Assembly: GCA_024685655.1 (NCBI GenBank)
Contig: JAIKVO010000160.1
Location: 1-61,469, forward strand
Direction of reading: 5' to 3'
Length of the DNA: 61,469 bases
DNA from: Treponemataceae bacterium
Lineage (GTDB): Bacteria > Spirochaetota > Spirochaetia > Treponematales > Treponemataceae
In this document: positions 20,108-28,229 of the stretch, piece after piece
Layout of the letters: each line of letters begins with the position of its first letter
Position numbering within the stretch: position 1 is the stretch's first letter
Translations under genes and position numbers: made by a program
Notes under the pieces: model-generated
Databases searched by the model: none
What the model was told of the DNA's origin: nothing
The model's input: only the letters and a program-made list of their open reading frames with translations

Positions 20108-21277
20108 ATGGCAAAGCAAATAAATTTAAACAACATGCCGCTCGCGACAAGCGGACTCAAACTGTCAAAAAACATCTGCATTACAGAAATTGAGGAACAT
20201 CCGTTCTTCAAGGAACTGTACAAAATAGACCCGGTGCTTCTCGAAAGAATCACGAGGAGCATGGAGAAGGACGGATTCGACGCGTCTCAGCCGGTTCACA
20301 TCTGGATTACAACAGGCGACGACGAAATCCCGCACAAATATCTTTTCGACGGATATACGCGCGTCGCCGCCGCAAGAGCCGCCGGAATCAAGATAGTCCC
20401 GTATTTCGAACATAAGTTCGAGACGCAGGACGAGGCATACATGTACGCGCTTCATCTGCAGGTGGACAGACGCAACCTCTCAGAGCAGGAGCTTATAGAC
20501 AACATCGAGAAGCTGATGGGAACAGAATACGTTCAGAACTGCATCGGGCGAAAGTCAGAGGTAATAGCCGACACGCTAGGTATTTCCGCACGAAAAGTAC
20601 AGCAAGCTCTCTCCATTATCAACGACGCGACTGACGAGCAGAAAGAGGACATAGCTTCAGGCGCGAAGTCAATCAACAAAGTCTACAACGAAAACCATCC
20701 GAAGAAAAAGGAAAAGAGCGAAGGCCGCGAAGAAAGCGCGAATGTCACCGGATGGACTGCCGAGCCTACGGAATATGCGGACGATTTTGACGATGACAGT
20801 GACGATACGGAGACAATCTCTGACGCGCTTGACGACACCAGCGGCGACCCGAAGGGACTCTCGATAAGCGACCATTCCGACCACATAGAGCGTCCGAGCT
20901 ACAAGATGTCGGCAAAAGAGGACTCGGAGCGCACAAAGGAACGCCATGAGGCGTATGAAAGCGGATTTGTGGAAGGTTTCACCAAAGCGGTCAACTACGT
21001 CCTCTGCCAGAAGCTCAAGAACGCGACTGCAAAAAGCATCTACAAGGCTGTTTTTTGTACGAGCGAGCTGACGAAGGATTTCCTTGACACATTCGAGCCT
21101 GACGAGAAAAGCATGAGCTACTACACTACCCTCCGAAACGAAATCATCAGGGACGAGAACCTCACGGATTACAACGAGCTTCCTGCGGAAGAAGTAGAAG
21201 ATGATAGTAATGATTCCGAACTGGATACGGATGACGGATTCGACATCGGCGACATCGATTTCGCGCAGGGGGAATAA
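20108..21277 (+). CDS. ParB-like protein
   Basis: Downstream of ParA; ParB/Srx-like LFDGYTRVAAARAAGIKIVPYFEHKFETQDEAYMYALHLQVDRRNLSEQE then HTH EVIADTLGISARKVQQALSI; acidic C-terminal linker. Confidence 0.8.
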   Translation: MAKQINLNNMPLATSGLKLSKNICITEIEEHPFFKELYKIDPVLLERITRSMEKDGFDASQPVHIWITTGDDEIPHKYLFDGYTRVAAARAAGIKIVPYFEHKFETQDEAYMYALHLQVDRRNLSEQELIDNIEKLMGTEYVQNCIGRKSEVIADTLGISARKVQQALSIINDATDEQKEDIASGAKSINKVYNENHPKKKEKSEGREESANVTGWTAEPTEYADDFDDDSDDTETISDALDDTSGDPKGLSISDHSDHIERPSYKMSAKEDSERTKERHEAYESGFVEGFTKAVNYVLCQKLKNATAKSIYKAVFCTSELTKDFLDTFEPDEKSMSYYTTLRNEIIRDENLTDYNELPAEEVEDDSNDSELDTDDGFDIGDIDFAQGE

Positions 21278-21278
21278 A

Positions 21279-21482
21279 ATGAAAATAAATAAAGGAAGGC
21301 TTATATTCGAAGCGTACGAGAAACTTACGGCTGACGGCGAAAACGGCTGTACCGAGATATACATGACGATTCCCGGACACAATTGCTCACAGTGCTGCTT
21401 CTCCGACATCTGCGGAGACTCCGACGGTATGCGCAACCATTGCGTTGACACGCATTTCATTCTGGTGAGCAAAGGGGCGTAA
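21279..21482 (+). CDS. Small Cys-rich protein
   Basis: MKINKGRLIFEAYEK...CSQCCFSDICGDSDGMRNHC. The ORF-track start at 21201 is upstream of the likely ATG. Confidence 0.5.
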   Translation: MKINKGRLIFEAYEKLTADGENGCTEIYMTIPGHNCSQCCFSDICGDSDGMRNHCVDTHFILVSKGA

Positions 21483-21484
21483 GC

Positions 21485-22021
21485 ATGTTTTTTCCGAGAC
21501 TTCGTAAAAGTAAAAAAGGAGTATGCAGAATCTGCGGATGCACTGCTAATAATCCCTGCTACAATCCGAGAGCCGGTTACTGCTGGTGGATGAATCCCAG
21601 AGAAACAATATGCAGCCATTGTAAAGTACCGGAGATAAAAACCGACGCGAAAACCAAGCACTGTATCTTAGATGCCGTGGAATGGGGCTGGAGGCCTCCT
21701 GTTTATCATGATTACGAAGGATTCCAACAAAACTGCCTCGATGACATAGAAACGGAAAAAGAAGAAGAGATTATCTGTCCCTGCTGTGGTTATAAACCAG
21801 AAAAAACGCATTATCAAAGAATAATACATAATGGCAACCATAAATGCAGGAAATGCGGATGTATCTATGAAGTTACAGAAGTTCTTTTGTATTCCACTAA
21901 ATGTATAAGCTACAGGACGAATAAGGAAGAATTTGACGAATCAAAAGCTTATTTAAACGAAGTCAAGGGAAAGTTACTTAAAGATTTTATGGAGAAAGAG
22001 CGTGGTTATGCAGAAGCTTAA
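21485..22021 (+). CDS. Multi-zinc-finger protein
   Basis: CRICGCTANNPCYNPRAGYCWWMNPRETICSHC plus a second ribbon CPCCGYKPEKT...CRKCGCIYEV. Confidence 0.6.
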   Translation: MFFPRLRKSKKGVCRICGCTANNPCYNPRAGYCWWMNPRETICSHCKVPEIKTDAKTKHCILDAVEWGWRPPVYHDYEGFQQNCLDDIETEKEEEIICPCCGYKPEKTHYQRIIHNGNHKCRKCGCIYEVTEVLLYSTKCISYRTNKEEFDESKAYLNEVKGKLLKDFMEKERGYAEA

Positions 22022-23363
22022 TATCGTTGACATGTTCTGCGGCGGCGGCGGAGAGTCCACAGGACTTATCGAAGCCGCGCAGGAATATGATTTCGAGGTG
22101 AACATGAGCGCGATCAACCATTGGGAGCGCGCGATAGAGACACATGCGAAGAACTATCCGTTTGCCGAACACAGATGCGAGAACGTACAGCACATAGAAC
22201 CGCATACCCTAGCCGCCTCACGCGACACTGACCTGATGTGGGCAAGCCCCGGCTGCCAGCATTTCTCATCGGCAAGGGGCGGAAAACCCCGCTCCGAGGA
22301 CATGAGAAGCCCTGCCTGGGAAGTTATACGGTTCGCCGAGGAACTGAGACCGAAAAGAATAATCATAGAGAACGTACCGGAATTCAGGACATGGGGACCC
22401 CTCGACCAGAACGGAAGGATGATAGCGGAGTGCAAGGGACGCACTTTCAGGGCGTTCATAGCCGGACTCCGCTCATTGAACTACATAGTTGACTGGCGCG
22501 TCCTATGTGCGGCTGACTACGGTGCGCCAACGTCGAGAAGAAGGCTTTTCATACAGGCAGTCCGCAAGGACTGCGGAAAACGGATAATCTGGCCTGAACC
22601 GACCAACGTCAAGGGCGGAGACATGCTGCTCCCCGACTGGCGGAGCGCGTCCGAGATAATAGACTGGTCGATACCGAGCCAGATTATAAGCAAGAGGAAA
22701 AAGCCTCTCGCCGTCGCAACGTTGCGCCGGATTGAGTACGGAATGAAAGAGTTCTGGGGCGATGCCGCCGTTCCGTTCATAGCAAAGCTGTACGGAAATT
22801 CTACGGCTGAGAGACTTGACAGACCGCTTTCGACAATATCATGCAGCGGAGCGCACCACATGCTGATAACTCCGTTCCTGTGCCGGTACAATCAGGGAAA
22901 CAACCACGTCCATACTATAGAAGAACCGCTACCGACACTTGACTGCTCGAACAGGTACGGAATCGTTGAGCCTTTTATATCCGCTATCTGCCAGACATCG
23001 GCGAGACAGCGGAACCGTAAGCTCACGGAGCCGCTGTCAACTATATGCACGAAGCAGGAGCACTGCCTCGTCTCCCCTATGCTGATACAGTACTACGGAA
23101 ACGGTCACGCCGTTCCGCTTGACGCTCCTGTTCCAACACTGACGACAAAAGACAGATATGCTCTTGTCGGGACGGACAGTAACAGCGTGGAGCTGGGATT
23201 CAGGATGCTTCAGCCGAAGGAGCTTGCGGCGGCTACCGGATTCCCGGAAGACTACGTTTTCACCGGAACGAAGGTAGATGTAGTGAAGCAGATAGGTAAC
23301 GCCGTGCCGCCTAATTTCGCGAGGGCTATGTTCAGCCAGATACTAAAGGAAATGACGGCGTAG
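22002..23363 (+). CDS. DNA (cytosine-5) methyltransferase, phage-like, apparently orphan
   Basis: NIVDMFCGGGGESTGL (motif I), ASPGCQHFSSARGGKPR (motif IV variant), IIENVPEF (motif VI), QIGNAVPPNFA (motif X). No restriction endonuclease recognised nearby. Confidence 0.92.
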   Translation: MVMQKLNIVDMFCGGGGESTGLIEAAQEYDFEVNMSAINHWERAIETHAKNYPFAEHRCENVQHIEPHTLAASRDTDLMWASPGCQHFSSARGGKPRSEDMRSPAWEVIRFAEELRPKRIIIENVPEFRTWGPLDQNGRMIAECKGRTFRAFIAGLRSLNYIVDWRVLCAADYGAPTSRRRLFIQAVRKDCGKRIIWPEPTNVKGGDMLLPDWRSASEIIDWSIPSQIISKRKKPLAVATLRRIEYGMKEFWGDAAVPFIAKLYGNSTAERLDRPLSTISCSGAHHMLITPFLCRYNQGNNHVHTIEEPLPTLDCSNRYGIVEPFISAICQTSARQRNRKLTEPLSTICTKQEHCLVSPMLIQYYGNGHAVPLDAPVPTLTTKDRYALVGTDSNSVELGFRMLQPKELAAATGFPEDYVFTGTKVDVVKQIGNAVPPNFARAMFSQILKEMTA

Positions 23364-23378
23364 GCAGGAGAAAAGAAA

Positions 23379-24173
23379 ATGAACAACGAACAGATTAAGC
23401 AGCTTCTGCTCAAAATAGAGAAAACGGACGTAGATTTCACCGTTACGATGACAGGCAAGGCAAGCAAGGCGGTAAATGGCTTGTACAGACCCACCACGCA
23501 TGAAATTTTACTCCACAACAAGAATTTCACAAATGAGAATTCCCTTGTCTACACGGCTATACATGAATACACTCACCATCTGCTCACTGCCGCAGATGAA
23601 AGAAAGGCTGTCAGCGAATCAAAAAGGACGAAACATGACTCCGCTTTCTGGTCAAAGATGGATGACCTTATTGAGGTTGCCGTGAAACAGGGCGTGTATG
23701 TCCGTAAGCGTTCTGAAAAGCTCACGCGGCTCATAGACGAAGCCAAGCAGATAGACAGGGAGATAGCAGGACTTAAAAAGAAGCTCGGCTCCGTCCTCAA
23801 AGAGATACACAGAATATCGGAAGAGGAAGGAACGAGGTTCGAGGACGTGCTCACTCACGACATAAGGATGCAGAAAACCACAGCTGAGAAATGCATACGC
23901 GCGAGCAACGTGGGAAAAGAAGACGTAGGTCAGGATATTCAGGAAGTGCTTTCGAAAACGGCGAACAAAACGGCAAACATAAAAGACGCGGCCGAAACTG
24001 CGGTCGATGACGGAAAAACTGTCGAGCAGCTGAAATATGCAATTCAAACCACTCAAAAAAAGCCTGAAGACAAGCGAGAAAAGCTTGAGAAGGAAAAGAC
24101 AAGGCTTGAGAAGACCATAACATCCCTCAACGAAAGGCTCTCCGTGGTCATGGAGGCTCTGGAAAGCCTGTAG
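23379..24173 (+). CDS. Putative HExxH zincin with long C-terminal coiled coil
   Basis: YTAIHEYTHHLLTAADE, followed by charged heptad-rich sequence. Confidence 0.6.
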   Translation: MNNEQIKQLLLKIEKTDVDFTVTMTGKASKAVNGLYRPTTHEILLHNKNFTNENSLVYTAIHEYTHHLLTAADERKAVSESKRTKHDSAFWSKMDDLIEVAVKQGVYVRKRSEKLTRLIDEAKQIDREIAGLKKKLGSVLKEIHRISEEEGTRFEDVLTHDIRMQKTTAEKCIRASNVGKEDVGQDIQEVLSKTANKTANIKDAAETAVDDGKTVEQLKYAIQTTQKKPEDKREKLEKEKTRLEKTITSLNERLSVVMEALESL

Positions 24174-24199
24174 GTATTTTAAAAGTAAAAAAGGAGCGC

Positions 24200-25513
24200 A
24201 TGATGGAAAACGATGCCGGTACATATATAACGATACAGTCTTGGATGGTCAAGGAACTCAAACTGAAAGGAAACGAGCTTATAGTTTACGCGCTGATACA
24301 CGGCTTCTGCCAGGACGGAAAATCATATTTCTACGGCTCGACCAAATACATCATGGAGAACACGAACCTTTCGAAGGAGACGGTTTTTTCCGTCCTGCAG
24401 AGTCTCACGAACAAGGAGCTAATAGTCAAGAAGGACGTGAAGAGCTACCGGACAACCGTAAAGGACAAAAACGCGCACGGATGCGTACATTACAGCCTGT
24501 ACTACACGGCGATGTCGCGTCTGCAGCTGTACAAGAACTGCTTCGAGATAATTCCGCCAGGAAATCCTACCGTAAACCAAAACGACGGGTCAGAAAACTT
24601 GACCCGTCAGACAACTTACGGGTCAGAAAACCTGACTCGTAAGAATGTAGGTATTGGAGATTCGGATTGCGGAAAAAAGGAGATTTTGCCGGAAAAAGCC
24701 GAAAAAACAGCTGAAAACGCTGAATTTAGGTCTGAAAACACGCTTTTCACGGAAAATGACGAGTCAAGAAACTTGACCCGTGAAAATGACGACGGGTCAG
24801 GAAATTTGACCCGTACGGGTCAAGAATTTAGACCCGCCACGGGTCAAGAATTTAGACCCAATAAACTAATAGATAATAAATTTGATACTACTACTTCTTC
24901 TGAAAAACAAAATCACGGACAGGAAACCGGAAAAACAGAAGAAGAAGAAATCAAAGATTATATAACTGAAAAATTCGGCGGAATGTACCCGCTTGATGAT
25001 AACTATGCGTCAAAGCTGCTTGATTTCATCAAGGACGTTCCTGACAAAGAGAAACAAAAGTACGTGGATTATGCGTTCGAGAGAGCTTCGGAAAAGGAAC
25101 CCGACTCACTCCCCAACCTATTCTTCAAAATGAGCCTTTCTCCCGCACTGCTGTTCGACTACAAGCGGAGAAGCCAGGCAGAGAGAAGGAAAATCATAAT
25201 ATGTCCTGTATGCGGTATGGAGAACGACGCGGGGGAAAATAAATGCTCCGCCTGTGACTTCGATTTCATGTACTACGGAGACGAGAAGCTTATAAATGTT
25301 GAGAGGCAGGTTTTCAGCCTGCCAGCCGGGAAAAAGGCGGAATTCAGGAAAGAAATGGCGGATTACGAAGAGAAATGCTCGGAAACATACAAAAAGGCTG
25401 GAGTTTTCGCGGACAAAGAGACGCTTGATGAACTCACAGACGAGCTTGTCCGGATATACCACAAATACGGCATAAAGGACGAAGAATACGGACTGAAGGA
25501 AGAAGCCGTATGA
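24200..25513 (+). CDS. Replication-initiator-like wHTH protein with internal palindromic repeats and C-terminal zinc ribbon
   Basis: IQSWMVKELKLKGNELIVYALIHGFCQDGKSYFYGSTKYIMENTNLSKETVFSVLQSLTNKELI wHTH; C-terminal CPVCGMENDAGENKCSAC; repeat-bearing linker. Confidence 0.65.
   Translation: MMENDAGTYITIQSWMVKELKLKGNELIVYALIHGFCQDGKSYFYGSTKYIMENTNLSKETVFSVLQSLTNKELIVKKDVKSYRTTVKDKNAHGCVHYSLYYTAMSRLQLYKNCFEIIPPGNPTVNQNDGSENLTRQTTYGSENLTRKNVGIGDSDCGKKEILPEKAEKTAENAEFRSENTLFTENDESRNLTRENDDGSGNLTRTGQEFRPATGQEFRPNKLIDNKFDTTTSSEKQNHGQETGKTEEEEIKDYITEKFGGMYPLDDNYASKLLDFIKDVPDKEKQKYVDYAFERASEKEPDSLPNLFFKMSLSPALLFDYKRRSQAERRKIIICPVCGMENDAGENKCSACDFDFMYYGDEKLINVERQVFSLPAGKKAEFRKEMADYEEKCSETYKKAGVFADKETLDELTDELVRIYHKYGIKDEEYGLKEEAV
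24585..24860. repeat. Six palindromic repeats ACGGGTCA-N7-TGACCCGT within the Rep-like ORF (iteron-like, possible embedded origin)
   Basis: Units at 24585-24607, 24618-24640, 24759-24781, 24792-24814, 24815-24837, 24839-24860, all with 7-nt centres; encode GSENLTR/SRNLTR/GSGNLTR/GQEFRP. Confidence 0.9.
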
Positions 25514-25749
25514 ACGACGAAAAAGGTCAGAAGGACTACAGGGAGCTTTTCGGATGGTACGAGGAAGAACGGACAAATCACACCGGACCGCTCGGACCAA
25601 TAAAGGAGTTCCTTGATGATATGAGGGAAAGCTACCGGCACAAAGACCCTGTTGGCAAATTGATATTCCTGTTCCGCGTAGCGGCATGGACTGTAATCGG
25701 TGCGCTCTGTTTCTACGGAGTGCTTATACAACTGGACATCATCAAATAA
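25510..25749 (+). CDS. Small membrane protein
   Basis: ATGA overlap with upstream ORF; C-terminal TM LIFLFRVAAWTVIGALCFYGVLI. Confidence 0.5.
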   Translation: MNDEKGQKDYRELFGWYEEERTNHTGPLGPIKEFLDDMRESYRHKDPVGKLIFLFRVAAWTVIGALCFYGVLIQLDIIK

Positions 25750-25757
25750 AGGAGGAC

Positions 25758-26183
25758 ATGATGGCAGACGTGAATTATTTAATTTTGGAAGGGCGGCTCG
25801 TTAAGGATGCCGAGATTAGCGACAAAAACGGGACGAAGGTGTCACGTTTCTCCCTGGCAGTGAACGGCTTCCGTAAAGGAGCTGACGGAGTATACGATTC
25901 GAAGGTCGATTTTTTTAATACCGCAATCTTCGGTTCCTACGCTGAGAAAATGACTCCGTACCTTACGAAAGGACGCAAGGTAACGATACTCGGTTATCTG
26001 TCGCAGGACAGATACGAAAAGGACGGAAAAACAAACAGCCAGACGGCGATACGCGTCAAGGAAATCAACCTGGGCGCGATGCCGGTCACGGGAAAGAACA
26101 GCGAACACGCTGAGGATGAAGTTGAACCGTATGTGGGTCCGGAAATTACTCCGGACATGTACGTTGAAGGCTACGGAGATTAA
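25758..26183 (+). CDS. ssb: Single-stranded DNA-binding protein
   Basis: RBS GGAGG; MADVNYLILEGRLVKDAEISDKNGTKVSRFSLAVNGF...VDFFNTAIFGSYAEKMTPYLTKGRKVTILGYLSQDRYEKDGKTNSQTAIRVKEI. Confidence 0.85.
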   Translation: MMADVNYLILEGRLVKDAEISDKNGTKVSRFSLAVNGFRKGADGVYDSKVDFFNTAIFGSYAEKMTPYLTKGRKVTILGYLSQDRYEKDGKTNSQTAIRVKEINLGAMPVTGKNSEHAEDEVEPYVGPEITPDMYVEGYGD

Positions 26184-26186
26184 CCA

Positions 26187-26453
26187 ATGGACGGAATCGC
26201 TGAGAAGGCCGAGGAAATGAAGGCGGCTGCTGAAAACGTGCTGTCAAGGTTCATTCACGGCATGAAGCCTTACCTGACTATACCTGTAGCCCTAATCACG
26301 GCGGTCATCGCGGGAATCGTAATATTCGTCGTTGAATATCTCCGGCGTTACGGTTTCTGGGACGGATTCTACTGGCAGAAGAAAGCCTTGACCAAGCTGA
26401 TTGTTTTTTGCTTTATAGAAACTGTAGCATTCCTGCTGCTGAAATTTTGCTAA
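26187..26453 (+). CDS. Small two-TM protein
   Basis: Hydrophobic segments TIPVALITAVIAGIVIFVVEYL and LIVFCFIETVAFLLLKF. Confidence 0.45.
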   Translation: MDGIAEKAEEMKAAAENVLSRFIHGMKPYLTIPVALITAVIAGIVIFVVEYLRRYGFWDGFYWQKKALTKLIVFCFIETVAFLLLKFC

Positions 26454-26467
26454 AGAAGGATTGTTTT

Positions 26468-26782
26468 ATGAACCATATAACGATTGACGGAATAATCAAG
26501 GAAGAAGCACGTATGGAGCTTTTTCGCGAGAAGGACGGTACGGAGACACCTATGCTGGTGTTCCTGCTTCTTGACACCGGTGCACCGTTCTCCAAAAAGA
26601 GACCGACATGCATAGAGGTTAATTTCAAGAAGGGGGATGCCGCTACAAGCATATATCCGTACATGAAAACTGGTAAACCTGTCATAGTATACGGGTCTCT
26701 TGAAACTAAGGGCTCAAGGGACCCGAGATATTACATCGCGGCTGAGATAGTTAAATTCATGCCAAAAGGAGACGCAGCATGA
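26468..26782 (+). CDS. OB-fold/SSB-like protein
   Basis: MNHITIDGIIKEEARMELFREKDGTETPMLVFLLL...CIEVNFKKGDAATSIYPYMKTGKPVIVYGSLETKGSRDPRYYIAAEIVKFMP resembles a PriB/SSB pattern; RBS AGAAGGA. Confidence 0.5.
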   Translation: MNHITIDGIIKEEARMELFREKDGTETPMLVFLLLDTGAPFSKKRPTCIEVNFKKGDAATSIYPYMKTGKPVIVYGSLETKGSRDPRYYIAAEIVKFMPKGDAA

Positions 26783-26991
26783 AATTCATGATTGATATGA
26801 GCAAAGAAGAATTCAGGGCTTTGTATGATGAGATAGACCGAAGTGAAAATCCCGCGCTCATGGAATTCTACATCAAGATATCGAAGGCGGCTATAAGACA
26901 GGCGGAAGAAAAAAGAAAAGACGCAGAGTCGATACTTTCCATAAATGAGATTGACAGTGATATGAAATTACTGAAGGAGAATAAGAAATGA
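26779..26991 (+). CDS. Small hypothetical protein
   Basis: ATGA-type overlap with both neighbours. Confidence 0.4.
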   Translation: MKFMIDMSKEEFRALYDEIDRSENPALMEFYIKISKAAIRQAEEKRKDAESILSINEIDSDMKLLKENKK

Positions 26992-27290
26992 AGACAATGA
27001 AAGAATACAACGGACGCATAACGATACTTGAGAACGGTGACCTCGCGGACGGCACTTACTTTGTCGAGGACTGGATACTGAGGTACAAGGACGGACTCCT
27101 TAACAATGAGCAGGGAGAGAACGGAGAAGTTCTTCCGGCGGTCGAGAAGAATGACGGAACGCATTACGAGTTCTTCGTGAACGGAAAGCTCCACCGCGAG
27201 GATGCGCCTGCAATAATAGACCTGCTTGACGACATAGAGGAATGGTGGTTGAACGGGAACCAGGTAAGGTCTCCGTCCGGGAGGAACTGA
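26988..27290 (+). CDS. Small phage-type protein with NGKLHREDAPA...EWWLNG repeat
   Basis: The NGxxHRxDxPA...EWWxNG pattern is common in phage and viral proteins. Confidence 0.5.
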   Translation: MKTMKEYNGRITILENGDLADGTYFVEDWILRYKDGLLNNEQGENGEVLPAVEKNDGTHYEFFVNGKLHREDAPAIIDLLDDIEEWWLNGNQVRSPSGRN

Positions 27291-28129
27291 TGAGCGACAG
27301 CGGGATAAGACTTCCTACTCTTCCCAAAGAAGACGTGACGACTTTCAAGACGGAGGAAATAAAAATACTTCAGGAGACGCTTGACCGTCTGGTTGAAGAG
27401 CTGACGACTCTTGAGGCAATTAGAGAAACATTCAACCAAGTCATCGCCAATAACACCAGTAAGGACGAAAAGTTCAAAAAGGATTTTATCCAATATTTCA
27501 ATGTGTTCAGCGAACGGACTGACCGGCTTCTGGAAAAGGTAACTGAGGAGTTTAATTATTCGGCTTATCTTCAGCAGAAAGTGGCGAACAATGAACTGTC
27601 CAGTCAGGTGACCCTGCTTGAGCAGCAGCTGCAGAACGAAAAGACGACCCTCAATATTGCGGTAAAAAATCTTGAGGAAACAACATCTCGTCTTGAAGAA
27701 CAGCAGGAAAAGGAGTATTCACATTTACAAGAAAAACTTGATGATTTGAGAATAACCCTTGATGAACGAATAAGGTCATACAATGACATTGACGGGAAAC
27801 TTGAGAAGAGCCTCAACGATTTCCGTAAAAGCAATGTCGCCGAGATAAACAGGACAGTACAGGATATCCGGGCTTTCACCGAGAAACAGCATACGGACAC
27901 GAACAAGAGTCTCGTGGATACGACAAAGAAGGCGTTCGAAGAGATTAAGGAATACTGCGTCAATTTTCTCAAAGAATGCAGCAAGGAAGCCGCGAAAGCT
28001 GCGAAACATGCCGTCAACAGCGGAAAACTGGAGAAGAAGGATAAAATAGTGATAATTACCTGCGGAATTGTAATAATCAACGAGCTGATGTTCCTGATTC
28101 CGTATTTGATTCAGTATTTCAATAAATAA
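27290..28129 (+). CDS. Coiled-coil protein with C-terminal TM anchor
   Basis: Long heptad region; C-terminal KIVIITCGIVIINELMFLIPYLIQYF; likely ATG at 27290 after RBS GAGG. Confidence 0.55.
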   Translation: MSDSGIRLPTLPKEDVTTFKTEEIKILQETLDRLVEELTTLEAIRETFNQVIANNTSKDEKFKKDFIQYFNVFSERTDRLLEKVTEEFNYSAYLQQKVANNELSSQVTLLEQQLQNEKTTLNIAVKNLEETTSRLEEQQEKEYSHLQEKLDDLRITLDERIRSYNDIDGKLEKSLNDFRKSNVAEINRTVQDIRAFTEKQHTDTNKSLVDTTKKAFEEIKEYCVNFLKECSKEAAKAAKHAVNSGKLEKKDKIVIITCGIVIINELMFLIPYLIQYFNK

Positions 28130-28143
28130 CGGATACCGGATTT

Positions 28144-28160
28144 GTCGCAACATTGCGGCA
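28144..28160. repeat. Palindrome GTCGCAACATTGCGGCA
   Basis: Member of the TGCCGCAA-N2-TTGCGGCA family; 14 nt after the 295-aa ORF stop. Confidence 0.8.
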
Positions 28161-28195
28161 GACTGATTTAGGAGAGATTATTGTTCTAAAGATTG

Positions 28196-28229
28196 AATCC
28201 GGCGTACGGGAACGTACACCGGATTTTTT
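28196..28229. terminator. Terminator between convergent genes
   Basis: AATCCGGCGTAC-gggaac-GTACACCGGATTTTTTT. Confidence 0.7.

Noticed and set aside
20669-21661. 330-aa minus-strand ORF opposite parB
   Set aside because: Antisense to the ParB-like CDS with repetitive Arg/Val/Phe composition typical of shadow ORFs.
24585-24860. CRISPR-like array
   Set aside because: The repeats are short palindromes with irregular 0-120 nt gaps inside a coding sequence; spacers are not uniform and no cas genes are present.
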